A stretch of 19,016 nucleotides of DNA from Acidobacteriaceae bacterium (GTDB taxonomy: Bacteria; Acidobacteriota; Terriglobia; Terriglobales; Acidobacteriaceae). Shown here piece after piece: positions 1-7,871 of the stretch. The stretch lies in NCBI GenBank assembly GCA_003154055.1, contig PMCH01000014.1, positions 1 through 19,016 on the forward strand, read 5' to 3'. The notes below the pieces were generated by a model. The model searched no databases and had not been told where the DNA came from. It was given only the letters and a program-made list of their open reading frames with translations. The translations under genes were made by a program, and so were the position numbers. The number at the start of each line of letters is the position of its first letter. The stretch's first letter is position 1.

Positions 1-2152
1 CAAGCTGCTGGTCGGGTGGAAGTGTGTTGTCGTAGGGCAGGGTCACCGACGCCTGTTGTGACAGCAGTCCGTTCGAGACCACCGCATTGCGGTAATTCAG
101 ACCATTCAGGTTCTCGTAAAACATCCCGAATCCGCCGCGAACGACCGTCTTGTCGAACGGCTGCCAGGCAAGCCCAATCCGGGGCGCGATTCGCTGATAC
201 CGGTTGGGAAACTGTCCCGTCAAAGGAAACGCGGGGTTTATTTTGGGTTGCGGATAGATCTGGAAATCTTCCCGCAGGCCCAGATCAAGAGTGAACCGCG
301 GACGAACCTGATAGGTGTCAGCAAAGTAGAAGCCCAGGTACGGTACTGCAAAGGTGAATTTTGGATTCCCCGCACTCTGGACAAATGTGTCATACCGGCC
401 GATGGCGAAATTCTGCAGGCTGGAAAAATTGTAGGTTCCGCGGAACGTTCCGTTTTGCCTGGCAGCATCGGGATCGAACCCGCCAAACGCCAGATCCGCC
501 AGGTGGGTGCGGCTGAACTCCACACCGAACCGGAAGGTATGTCTGCCATGCAGATAACTCAGATGATCGGAAACCTGCCACAGCGCCTCGTTCGTACGCC
601 CCCCGGCAAAGCCCGCGTTGCCGAGTTGCAACGCCCCGCCTTCATCGGCGTCGCCTTCACCCGAAATCAGCAGGACAGCAGGCAGAACGGGGTCCACCAG
701 GCCAGTGGGAGTGAAGTACTGGTCATCGCGGGAAAAGCTGGCGTGCAGCTCATTGAGCAGATTGCTGCCATAAGCGTGACTCCAGCCGACGGCCGCATGG
801 TAGTCACGAACGAATGCGTTCGCCAGCGTGCTGACGCCAAAAAGCGGCGTCTCGTTGCCGACGATGGCGCCGCCCCGGGAGTCGAACCGGTTCCAATTCA
901 GGCTCAGATAAAACCTGTCATCCTTCGCATCACGGTAGTCAATCTTGGAAAACAGCGCCCAGTCATTGCGAAAACGGGGATGGATGCCAAGATTGGAGTG
1001 AATCGCCTGGAGAGCGTTTGCCACTTCCTGCAGATATTGCGGGTCTTCCGGATCGGGCGAATTTGTGTCCCCGGGCGCCGGGAGCTGGGCGTTCGCCGGT
1101 GGAAGTTGAACATCATCTTCAACTCCGAAATCTTCCTGGCTCACATCCGCAAAAGACGGATTGATCACCGACATGGGATTCTTTTGCCGCTGCTGCTCGT
1201 AGTCCGCGAAGAACCAGGCCCGGCGCGGCCGAATGGGTCCACCCAGGCTGCCGCCAAATTGCTGGAGAATATTCGCAGGCCGCGGAATTCCATTGGCCTT
1301 ATTCACGGCATCGTTCGCGCCGGTGCCCGAGTTGCGGTTGTAGTAGAACGCGTTTCCATGGAGATCGTCGCCCCCCGAGCGCGTCACCACATTTAGAAAG
1401 CCCGTGGCGGCGCCGCCGTATTCCGAGCGATACGGGGACACCGCAACCTGGAACTCCTGGATGGCATTTTCACCGAAGATGTAAGGCACACGTTCGCCGC
1501 CGCGCGCGGCCCCGAAGTAGTTGCTGCTCGCACTGGCTCCGTCCACCGAAAAAGAACTTGCGCCGTTGGCGTTAGCGTAGCCGGTATCCTGCCCGCCCTG
1601 CTCCCCGGCGAAGCTGACCAGGCCCTGTTCGCCGTCGGGCGAAGCATTGGGGACGAGCAGCGCGAAGTCGAGGAACCGGCGCCCGCTCAGGGGCAATCCG
1701 TTGAGCAGGTCGCGGTCGATCACGGAGCTCAGGTTGGAATTGTCGGTCTGCAGCAGCGGAGACTCACCCGTCACCGTGACCGACTCGCTTCCCGACCCCG
1801 GTTCCAGCCGTGCGTTTACCGACGTGGTCTGGCCGACCTGCACCAGCACTGGCTCGATGACTTCCTTGCGAAAGCCGGGAGCGGTGACTTCGATCGCATA
1901 GAGCCCCACCGGCTGCGATGGGAACACGAATATGCCGGCCGAGTTTGACGCCCGCGTCTGGCTCTGTCCGTGGGCGCCGGAAGTGAGGACAACCCCGGCC
2001 CCGGCGATCGCCGCGCCACTGCTGTCGGCCACGACTCCGCGCACCGATCCGGTCGTAATCGCGGCTTGCGCCCACGCGTGCTGGTAACCCGCAGCCAGCA
2101 CCACTAGGACGACACAAACAGCTTTACGCAGGGACTGTTGAAAGCGCCACAT
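1..2152 (-). CDS. TonB-dependent receptor with carboxypeptidase-regulatory N-domain (Oar-like), partial at left edge
   Basis: Outer-membrane receptor of the Oar/SusC-like type, expected to import a large substrate using TonB energy. The frame is open from an ATG at 2152 to the window edge (717 residues, C-terminus missing). Residues 1-28 form a signal peptide ending AWA|QA. Residues about 33-118 are a carboxypeptidase-regulatory-like Ig fold (GSVRGVVADSSGAAIAGA, then YAIEVTAPGFRKEV). The sequence SVTVTGESPLLQTDNSNLSS leads into a TonB plug domain (about 125-260; LPLSGRRFLDFALLVPNA, FNVVTRSGG-like segment FLNVVTRSGGDDLHGNAFYY). The rest is beta-barrel, including LYLSLNWNRF-like and YLHGRHTFRFGVEFSRTH strands. 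GAGGAG lies 4 nt before the ATG; another ATG at 2156 is out of frame. The gene diverges from the first propeller-phosphoesterase gene. The family is clear; the substrate is unknown. Confidence 0.93.
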   Translation of the reverse strand, partial: MWRFQQSLRKAVCVVLVVLAAGYQHAWAQAAITTGSVRGVVADSSGAAIAGAGVVLTSGAHGQSQTRASNSAGIFVFPSQPVGLYAIEVTAPGFRKEVIEPVLVQVGQTTSVNARLEPGSGSESVTVTGESPLLQTDNSNLSSVIDRDLLNGLPLSGRRFLDFALLVPNASPDGEQGLVSFAGEQGGQDTGYANANGASSFSVDGASASSNYFGAARGGERVPYIFGENAIQEFQVAVSPYRSEYGGAATGFLNVVTRSGGDDLHGNAFYYNRNSGTGANDAVNKANGIPRPANILQQFGGSLGGPIRPRRAWFFADYEQQRQKNPMSVINPSFADVSQEDFGVEDDVQLPPANAQLPAPGDTNSPDPEDPQYLQEVANALQAIHSNLGIHPRFRNDWALFSKIDYRDAKDDRFYLSLNWNRFDSRGGAIVGNETPLFGVSTLANAFVRDYHAAVGWSHAYGSNLLNELHASFSRDDQYFTPTGLVDPVLPAVLLISGEGDADEGGALQLGNAGFAGGRTNEALWQVSDHLSYLHGRHTFRFGVEFSRTHLADLAFGGFDPDAARQNGTFRGTYNFSSLQNFAIGRYDTFVQSAGNPKFTFAVPYLGFYFADTYQVRPRFTLDLGLREDFQIYPQPKINPAFPLTGQFPNRYQRIAPRIGLAWQPFDKTVVRGGFGMFYENLNGLNYRNAVVSNGLLSQQASVTLPYDNTLPPDQQL

Positions 2153-2535
2153 ACATCTCCTCGATTCGGCGTGAGCTGGATTGCGAGCAAGCCGTCGCAA
2201 GAGCATCGTCGCCCGCGGATTGGCAGCGAGCAATTTGTATATCCCAATGTTGTGAATCCTGCATTAAAAGCCGCCGAGAATTTCTTCTTGGGCGGCCCCT
2301 GACTGTGGACTGCTTTCTACCGTGCTGCAAGGGCTTGCAAAAATTTGCTGAGACCTCCATATGAAATCAGCTTGTGGATTTGATTTCACGAACCGTTGAT
2401 GGCCGCGCAATATTTCACTGCTATTACCTCTGCTAAGAGAAGCTACAGCGCGATTCTCTGCCTGTTTGCTTTGACTCACGTCCTTAACCGTCACTTTGCC
2501 AACTCTAATGACCAAATAAGCTCGAGGAGATCTCC
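2153..2535. promoter_or_regulatory. Divergent intergenic control region
   Basis: This 383-bp stretch lies between the start codons of the TonB receptor (minus) and the first phosphoesterase gene (plus). I see no convincing coding sequence in it. It should hold both promoters, but no -35/-10 pair stands out: TTGACT at 2471-2476 has no good -10 at 16-18 bp spacing. Its most marked feature is the palindrome cluster at 2326-2348, listed separately. AGGAG at 2525-2529 is the ribosome binding site of the plus-strand gene. Confidence 0.6.
2326..2348. promoter_or_regulatory. Overlapping GCAA/TTGC palindromes, possible LacI-type operator
   Basis: TGCAAG-GG-CTTGCA (2326-2339) is a perfect inverted repeat with 6-bp arms. 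It overlaps a second one, GCAAA-AA-TTTGC (2337-2348). The first resembles LacI/GalR-family operators, usually TGCAA-N-CG-N-TTGCA, except that the centre is GG instead of CG. It lies about 175 bp upstream of the TonB receptor start and about 200 bp upstream of the phosphoesterase start, so it could control either. No regulator gene of that family is in the window. The symmetry is seen; the regulator assignment is inference. Confidence 0.35.
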
Positions 2536-5526
2536 ATGACCAAACCGCGCTCGTTATTGACGACCGTGTGCCATTTTGCTCATCATTGCATCGCCATGGG
2601 GAGCGTGGCGTTTTTGCTTTCTCCCGCCCTCGCTCAACAATCGAAATCGGTTCGTCTCCAAGCCCCTGCCGGCAATCTGCCGGCCACGCAGGACATCAAC
2701 ATCGACGGCTACGATGCTGCCGTTCTCCCTAATGGACGCTTCGTCACTCCCGTTGGCCAGGAATTCAGTGTGGGAGCTCCCAAGCCGTTCGGCTTGGCCG
2801 TGTCGCCGGATGGCAACTCGTTAGCCACCGTGAACAGCGGCATCGGTCCGTTCTCGGTTACGTTGATCACCGGCCTGAAAAATGGCAAGCCACTGCTCAA
2901 TGTCCTGCCGGTTGACTCCGCGTTTCTGGGTGTCGTTTTCTCCCCAGATGGATCTCGCTTCTATGCTTCGGGCGGTGAGGACGGCAACGTTTGGGTTGGA
3001 GATGTGGCTACGCAGCGGACTGTCGGCACTGTGAACCTGAATGGAGCCAACCATCCCACCGGCGGTATGAATGTTTTCGGCGGGCCGGCCACTCGCTTCA
3101 AAGGCACGTATCCGGGGCGCCTCGCGATCACCAGCGATGGCCACTACCTCTATGTGACCGACCAGGGTAGCTTCAAGGTATTTGTTATCGACACGACCCA
3201 AATCCAGGCCGGCGTGGATATCGACGGCAACTTGACGTTCCCCGACAATTTTGCAGCTATCGTCGGCTCCGTCAATGCGGGACGCTATCCCTTCGGCATC
3301 GCTTTGTCTTCGGACAACAAGCGCCTCTATGTGACGAACGTCGGAGTCTTCCAATACACGCACCTCACCCCTGCGAATCCAACTGGCGACAGCAACGTGG
3401 ACTATCCTCTCTGCTATCCGGGGGCTGGTTATCCGGACGAGACGCAGAACGACCGAACGATCACGATTCACAAGGTTGATCCGCGGAACTTGCCTGCGAC
3501 GTTGAGCGTGCCCGATGGAATTCAATGCGGCTACGTCCTGCAGGACCAGACCTTCACAGTTCCTGGGCTGGGCGATCCCAACGCGCCCGAGTCCTCCTCG
3601 ACCTACATTTTCGACGTGAGTTCTCCGACGGCGCCCACGCTGGTGAAGGTCACGAAGACCGGTCCCCAGGTCGGCCAGGTGGACAAGGACGGTCTTGCGG
3701 CATTCAGCGGCAGCCATCCTAACGCCATCGCGACCGGGGCGAAACTTCTCTATGTCTCGAACGGCAACAACGACACTATCTCTGTCGTAAGCAAGAAGAC
3801 AAATGCCGAAGTGGGCCGCATCAAACTCTCGGTTCTGAAGGGATACGAGCAGAAGCTGAAAGGACTCCAGCCCGTTGCTGTAACCCTGAGCCCGGACGGC
3901 CAATATCTCTATGTGGCCGAAGCGGGCATCAACGCGATCGGAGTCGTTCGTCTGAACGGCACGGGCGGATCACTCCTCGGTTTGATTCCCACAGGCTGGT
4001 GGCCGAGCGCGGTTCAATCGAGCGCGGATGGCAACACGCTCTTCGTCGCCAGCGCCAACGGACGCGGAGCGCAGCCCAATAACAATTTTCCACCGTTTGA
4101 TTTGGGTTCGCCCAGGTCGTCCACACTCGGCACCGTCCACATTCTCCCCAGCCCAACACTTGCCCAACTCAGCAACTACACGCAAAGGGTTCTGGCAAAC
4201 AATGGATTCATCTTTGGTCCGGTGCCGCAGGACCAGAACCCGATTCCATCCAAACCGGGTGTGGCCAGCGCGCAAATCAAGCACATCATCTTTGTTAACA
4301 AAGAGAATGCAACCCACGACATCATCTTGGGTGACATTACGCAGACCAAGCTCGGCGCTCCGGTAGAAGGCGACCCAGCCTATTCGTTAGGCGTCTTCGC
4401 TACTCCCAACCACCATGCTTTGGCCCTGCAGTTTGCCTTCGGCGATAACTTCTTCCTCGAACCGTCCGTTTCTTCGGATGGTCACCGGTGGCTGACGGAC
4501 ACCTACACCACGGAATTCGAACAGACTCACTGGCCAGCTTCCTACGGCGGCAGGCGCAGAGACGCAGGCGATGATCCGAATGTGTACGGACCCTACCCGG
4601 GCCGGCTCGGCTTTACCGATGCCAATTCTTCACCCGAACCCCACGATTACAACCAGAACGGTGGCATCTATCTTCACCTCGCCCGCAACGGGCAAAGTTT
4701 TCTGAACTTCGGCAACGGCTTTGAATTCGCTGAGGTTGACGAGGACAACGCCACCGACACCACCGGCATTCGGAATCACGTCAATGTGCCGATGGAAAAG
4801 GTTGTTCGCGATAACTCGGACCACCTCTTTCCGGAGTTCAACACGCACATCCCTGACGGAATACTCCCGGAAGATCCCGGTCGCTTTAGCCGCTTCGGTC
4901 GCTTCCAGCAGGTGTTTGAAGCTAGCCTGGTAGACCGGCAGAACGGCATCTGCAAGCTCCCAGCCTACGTTGACCTCTACTACCCGAACGACCACACCGG
5001 TGGCGCGTTCGACATCAATCCCAACGGTCCAGCGTGGTCGGCGATCCGTTTCTTCCAGGACAACGACGCCGCCCTGGGCATGACGGTCGATCTGATCGCG
5101 CACAGCCCATGCTGGAAAGATACGGTCATCTTCGCGGTGGAAGACGATACGCAAAACGGCTTCGACCACGTCAACGGCGCCCGCTCCCTGTTTCTCGCCA
5201 TCAGTCCCTGGGTGAAACACGAAACGGTTGCCAAGACCCACCTGAGTCTTGCCAGCATCTTCAAAACGGTGAACGAGATTCTCGGAATCCCACCGCTCAA
5301 CCAGTACGACGCAGCGGCGAGTGATCTGCGCGATATGTTCACGATGAACGCGGACTTCACTCCGTATAGCTTCGTCGTTCCGCAGTACGACGGCACAGCC
5401 AATGCGGAGTGGATCAAGGCAACGCAGAACCTCGACTTCAGCAAGCCGGACGCAAATGAAGTTGAACTGCGCCGCGCGATCCAGTTGTCAACGGGATTGC
5501 CGTCAAGGAAGCCTGGCAAGAAATAG
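2536..5526 (+). CDS. Secreted YVTN beta-propeller / phosphoesterase protein (paralogue 1)
   Basis: Predicted exported bifunctional protein of 996 residues. The signal peptide ends ALA|QQ at residue 33. Residues about 50-560 carry about seven YVTN-type blades (SPDGSRFYASGGEDGNVWVGD-like units such as HYLYVTDQGSFKVFVID, LYVSNGNNDTISVV, YLYVAEAGINAIGVV). The conserved hinge IPTGWWP comes before the last blade. Residues about 580-960 form a phosphoesterase domain of the phospholipase C/acid phosphatase superfamily: E590-N591-A-T-H-D595, the likely nucleophile serine S646 in SSDGH, NDH at 818-820, and VEDD (868-871) followed by DH at 877-878. The usual ENRTYD is ENATHD here, a divergence from the standard motif. 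AGGAG lies 6 nt before the ATG. The gene is monocistronic, with a 12-bp terminator right after the stop. Substrate unknown. Confidence 0.9.
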   Translation: MTKPRSLLTTVCHFAHHCIAMGSVAFLLSPALAQQSKSVRLQAPAGNLPATQDINIDGYDAAVLPNGRFVTPVGQEFSVGAPKPFGLAVSPDGNSLATVNSGIGPFSVTLITGLKNGKPLLNVLPVDSAFLGVVFSPDGSRFYASGGEDGNVWVGDVATQRTVGTVNLNGANHPTGGMNVFGGPATRFKGTYPGRLAITSDGHYLYVTDQGSFKVFVIDTTQIQAGVDIDGNLTFPDNFAAIVGSVNAGRYPFGIALSSDNKRLYVTNVGVFQYTHLTPANPTGDSNVDYPLCYPGAGYPDETQNDRTITIHKVDPRNLPATLSVPDGIQCGYVLQDQTFTVPGLGDPNAPESSSTYIFDVSSPTAPTLVKVTKTGPQVGQVDKDGLAAFSGSHPNAIATGAKLLYVSNGNNDTISVVSKKTNAEVGRIKLSVLKGYEQKLKGLQPVAVTLSPDGQYLYVAEAGINAIGVVRLNGTGGSLLGLIPTGWWPSAVQSSADGNTLFVASANGRGAQPNNNFPPFDLGSPRSSTLGTVHILPSPTLAQLSNYTQRVLANNGFIFGPVPQDQNPIPSKPGVASAQIKHIIFVNKENATHDIILGDITQTKLGAPVEGDPAYSLGVFATPNHHALALQFAFGDNFFLEPSVSSDGHRWLTDTYTTEFEQTHWPASYGGRRRDAGDDPNVYGPYPGRLGFTDANSSPEPHDYNQNGGIYLHLARNGQSFLNFGNGFEFAEVDEDNATDTTGIRNHVNVPMEKVVRDNSDHLFPEFNTHIPDGILPEDPGRFSRFGRFQQVFEASLVDRQNGICKLPAYVDLYYPNDHTGGAFDINPNGPAWSAIRFFQDNDAALGMTVDLIAHSPCWKDTVIFAVEDDTQNGFDHVNGARSLFLAISPWVKHETVAKTHLSLASIFKTVNEILGIPPLNQYDAAASDLRDMFTMNADFTPYSFVVPQYDGTANAEWIKATQNLDFSKPDANEVELRRAIQLSTGLPSRKPGKK

Positions 5527-5540
5527 TCCGAACGTAGGCC

Positions 5541-5575
5541 AACGGCGCCGCGATCTCTCGCGGCGCCGTTTTCCT
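5541..5575 (+). terminator. Intrinsic terminator of paralogue 1
   Basis: A perfect 12-bp stem, AACGGCGCCGCG / CGCGGCGCCGTT (5541-5552 and 5559-5570), closes a 6-nt loop. It is followed by TTCCTTT and begins 14 nt after the stop codon. The T tract is on the plus side only, so it serves the plus-strand gene. Confidence 0.9.
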
Positions 5576-5763
5576 TTGTCTACAAGTAGTTCTGGTTGGA
5601 CATGTCTCGACCTTGGGAATGTCCGGGATTCACGAAGACCTTCGTCCGTTCAAAACCACTTTCACCAAATCCCGAGGTGGCCGTGGTGAAGCCCGCAACA
5701 GGGCCGCCTCGCGTGCTTTGCACGCGAGCCAGGCCCGAGATGTGAGGCGAGGAGGCCAACGAT
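5576..5763. other. Intergenic spacer with a strong GC-rich hairpin
   Basis: This stretch lies between two convergent genes. It holds a perfect 9-bp stem, CTCGCGTGC / GCACGCGAG, with a TTT loop (5708-5728) and no T tract on either side. Both strands have short open frames across the region (64 and 74 codons). Neither has a recognisable motif or ribosome binding site, so I do not call a gene. The hairpin could be a REP-like element or protect the 3' end of the peptidase mRNA. Confidence 0.4.
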
Positions 5764-6699
5764 TCAAGGTACAAGGAGTTCAGTCAAGCGATGTGTCACG
5801 ACCAGGGTTGCGCCATAGTTCCCGGCAATGCCGATGATCATTGTGAGCACAACAAGAAGAGTCCAAAGCCACGTGCGTACGAACCGTCGATCAGCCATGC
5901 GCCAGTCGAGCAGGCGCTCTACGCGCACTCCGATGGAGGATGAGCCACTTACTAGTCCAGTCGTAAGTGCAGGCTCGGGTCGCAGCTGAGAAAATCTGGA
6001 GAGTTTGATCAAGGCCGAGGCCAGATCCAGCGCTTCCTGACGGTTCGTGACTGCTGCCTCATCTGCCGCCAGTTCGGCAGCCTCCTGCCAGGCGCTATCG
6101 AGGCTAAGCATCCCGGGGAAGGGAGTCGAGCTGACAAAAACTTTCTTAACGTTGTCCCAGGAGCGCATATGCCCAAGCTCGTGCTGAACTGCCACCTGTA
6201 GCTCGTTTTCACTGAGCACAGCGACGGCCAAATCGGAAACCATCACTCTCGGCCTTCGAATCCCGACAAGAATTAGAGGCGGTGCCCCGCTTGAAGCATT
6301 GGTCGTGGGAATGGCGGCACCACCATCGATGCGGTTTGCCTCCAATCGCCACTGCGTCAAGGCGCGCTTGGTTTTCGCGTGCGCCCGCATCAACCGGAAC
6401 AAGCCGGCACCCAGAATCAGCAGGGAACACAGAGCGAGAATGAACGTTCCGCCGTCCTCGTCGGGCGACGTTCTCTCCATCAGCCAGAATGACGGGAGCG
6501 TGAAAAACACCGTAACAACCGCAGAAGCCGAAAAGGGAAAGATCCGCAACCCGAACAGGAAATTGGCCGAGGTCAGAGCAGGCTTTCCGCCCATGCGCTT
6601 GGCGCCCCGCCATGCCAATGCGGCTAGCGCGGAAAGGGGACAGTAGAGCGTGGCGAAAAACGCAAGAGAAACGAGGAGGCCCCGCGCGGCAAAGATCAC
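5764..6699 (-). CDS. M56-family membrane metallopeptidase (BlaR1/MecR1-like, no sensor domain)
   Basis: Integral-membrane zinc peptidase of 311 residues. In this family the peptidase cleaves a partner repressor after a signal. Hydrophobic segments lie near residues 3-28, 50-74, 84-103 and 281-305. The zinc motif HELGH is at 173-177, and EAAELAADEAA supplies the third ligand E209 with D213. It lacks the extracellular penicillin-binding sensor domain of true BlaR1/MecR1, so a beta-lactam role is not supported. The start is GTG at 6699, overlapping the repressor stop by 4 nt (GTGA), with GGGAG 7 nt upstream at 6711-6707; this indicates translational coupling. The two genes form an operon on minus between two phosphoesterase genes on plus. 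The signal and targets are unknown. Confidence 0.87.
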   Translation of the reverse strand: MIFAARGLLVSLAFFATLYCPLSALAALAWRGAKRMGGKPALTSANFLFGLRIFPFSASAVVTVFFTLPSFWLMERTSPDEDGGTFILALCSLLILGAGLFRLMRAHAKTKRALTQWRLEANRIDGGAAIPTTNASSGAPPLILVGIRRPRVMVSDLAVAVLSENELQVAVQHELGHMRSWDNVKKVFVSSTPFPGMLSLDSAWQEAAELAADEAAVTNRQEALDLASALIKLSRFSQLRPEPALTTGLVSGSSSIGVRVERLLDWRMADRRFVRTWLWTLLVVLTMIIGIAGNYGATLVVTHRLTELLVP

Positions 6700-7133
6700 T
6701 CCGGCTCTCCCTTCTTGAGTTCTGCTTTTAGCTGAGCACGTTGACGTTCGACCAGGGCTTGCAATTGATCGAGCAATTTGCCGTCTTGCGTGCTGACCGC
6801 TTCTACGAAGTACGAAAGATGCAACGATGAGTACTCAGATCCTAGAAGCTGCCTGATGCTGTTTACAGCGGTCATGCGCTCCAGTTCTTGCGGACTGTAC
6901 CGGGCTGAATAGCGAAAAGCCCTCCCGTCGGGAACGCGGCTGAGGAGTCCTTTCTTAAAGAGCCGGTCCATTGTGGTCATGATCGTGGGATACGTCTGCC
7001 AGATCTTGCCGTCCTCGCGCACCTCGCGAACCGTGGCCGTTACCCGCACCCAGACCGCGTGGAAGACTTGCCGCTCCAAGGGTCCAAGCTGGGCCGAGGG
7101 CGTAGTTTCGAAGAAAGAAAGCAGCGAGTCCAT
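6696..7133 (-). CDS. BlaI/MecI-family winged-helix transcriptional repressor
   Basis: Repressor of the BlaI/MecI/CopY type, 145 residues from the ATG at 7133. LGPLERQVFHAVW is the family's N-terminal helix, and the recognition-helix and wing region reads YPTIMTTMDRLFKKGLLSRV followed by DGRAFRYSA. The C-terminal part (LLDQLQALVERQRAQLKAEL) is a helical dimerisation region. An ATG at 7199 in the same frame would add 22 residues (MQRPNLESSCSAPAPVPL...), but a TTGACT-17 bp-TAGAGT promoter spans 7206-7178, so transcription probably begins inside that extension; I prefer 7133. No strong Shine-Dalgarno is visible for either start, and the message may be nearly leaderless. The M56 gene follows with a 4-nt overlap. 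By family knowledge, cleavage by the peptidase inactivates the repressor. Confidence 0.85.
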   Translation of the reverse strand: MDSLLSFFETTPSAQLGPLERQVFHAVWVRVTATVREVREDGKIWQTYPTIMTTMDRLFKKGLLSRVPDGRAFRYSARYSPQELERMTAVNSIRQLLGSEYSSLHLSYFVEAVSTQDGKLLDQLQALVERQRAQLKAELKKGEPE

Positions 7134-7177
7134 TTTCGATAAGTGAAGCGGAACCGGCGCTGGCGCGGAACAGGAAG

Positions 7178-7206
7178 ACTCTAGATTGGGACGTTGCATG
7201 AGTCAA
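7178..7206 (-). promoter_or_regulatory. Sigma70-type promoter for the BlaI/M56 operon
   Basis: Reading minus, TTGACT (7206-7201) is followed after exactly 17 bp by TAGAGT (7183-7178). The -35 matches 5 of 6 consensus bases and the -10 matches 4 of 6. Transcription would start near 7171, about 40 nt before the ATG at 7133. I see no clear TACA-N-TGTA operator of the BlaI type overlapping it. Confidence 0.55.
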
Positions 7207-7307
7207 CGGTACAAGTGGAAAATTCACAGTCGCTCAACAATGACCACTGGGTAGTACGCGTATCGATGAATTATCGCTGGTAGTGGATGGTCGCTCCTCG
7301 CCGCGTG

Positions 7308-7538
7308 TCAGCGCGTGATTCCAGGCGGGTGTCGCACCCAACGTCTTTGGAGGGCAACACCGAGGCTTCGCACCTTCAGGCAATGATCGCAGGGGCACAA
7401 ATAGGACATCTCTCCGTGGTGAACGGCGTGACCACAGCTTGGACACACGAATGTTCCATCCCTGCACTCGACGAGTGGCCTAAAGCCATATCTCCACACG
7501 CAGTATGGGCAACGGATGACGAACTGGACTTGCTGCAT
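7308..7538 (-). CDS. Small zinc-ribbon protein (paralogue a)
   Basis: A 76-residue protein with seven cysteines in zinc-knuckle spacing: CPYC (10-13), CPSCGH (32-37) and CPCDHC (48-53). This pattern also occurs in the gene at 15633-15821, which supports it as a real family. It may bind one or two zinc ions and act in nucleic-acid or protein binding; no enzymatic domain is visible. An in-frame GTG at 7556 would add six residues. I chose the ATG because the paralogue begins just before its own IRCPYC. Neither start has a strong Shine-Dalgarno. The C-terminal tail after residue 53 (LKVRSLGVALQRRWVRHPPG) is basic and is not shared with the paralogue. The function is not recognised. Confidence 0.6.
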   Translation of the reverse strand: MQQVQFVIRCPYCVWRYGFRPLVECRDGTFVCPSCGHAVHHGEMSYLCPCDHCLKVRSLGVALQRRWVRHPPGITR

Positions 7539-7871
7539 ATGGTTGCCGGCTGACACTTGCTGAACGCATCATGAAAAAGACGACTGGGCTTCCCCAAACC
7601 CGGGGTTGCCTCCGTCAGGGCGAACACGGGAATGACTATCAAAGCCGAATGACGCCTGAATCAATCAATTGTTAAAAGATTTCCACTAGCGCACAGTCGA
7701 CGAGATTGGAAAGGTCCCTACTCTGACGTAAAACACTACTTGGTGTGACTACTATTGCACATCATTTAACCGGCCATTCATATTCGCGTTACCGGCGCGA
7801 AATATAGGCGGAGTAACTATCGCCTGTAGTCAATTCATCACTAATGAAAAGCCAAATGGAGAGGGAGGGGT
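7539..7871. promoter_or_regulatory. Upstream region of paralogue 2 with inverted repeats
   Basis: No gene is seen in these 333 bp. TTCGCG-TTACCGG-CGCGAA (7783-7801) is a perfect 6-bp inverted repeat that extends to ATATTCGCG/CGCGAAATAT if one bulged A is allowed. Just downstream, AGGCG and CGCCT flank a 10-nt spacer (7807-7826). Both lie within 95 bp of the phosphoesterase start codon, where operator or 5' UTR structure would be expected. No convincing -35/-10 pair was found. GGAGGG at about 7863-7868 is the ribosome binding site. Confidence 0.4.

Noticed and set aside
248..1396. 382-codon open frame on plus
   Set aside because: It lies antisense inside the TonB receptor, whose frame gives clear family motifs from 2152 to the edge; the plus-strand product has no recognisable domain.
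2471..2499. TTGACT as a -35 element for paralogue 1
   Set aside because: No acceptable -10 hexamer occurs 16-18 bp downstream.
2821..3903. 360-codon open frame on minus
   Set aside because: It is antisense to the YVTN propeller of paralogue 1. The regular blade repeats create long shadow frames, and the product matches no family I know.
4630..5241. 203-codon open frame on minus
   Set aside because: It is antisense to the phosphoesterase domain of paralogue 1, which carries the catalytic motifs in the sense frame.
5580..5774. 64-codon open frame on minus after the M56 gene
   Set aside because: It includes the perfect hairpin at 5708-5728, overlaps the M56 stop, has no clear ribosome binding site and no motif.
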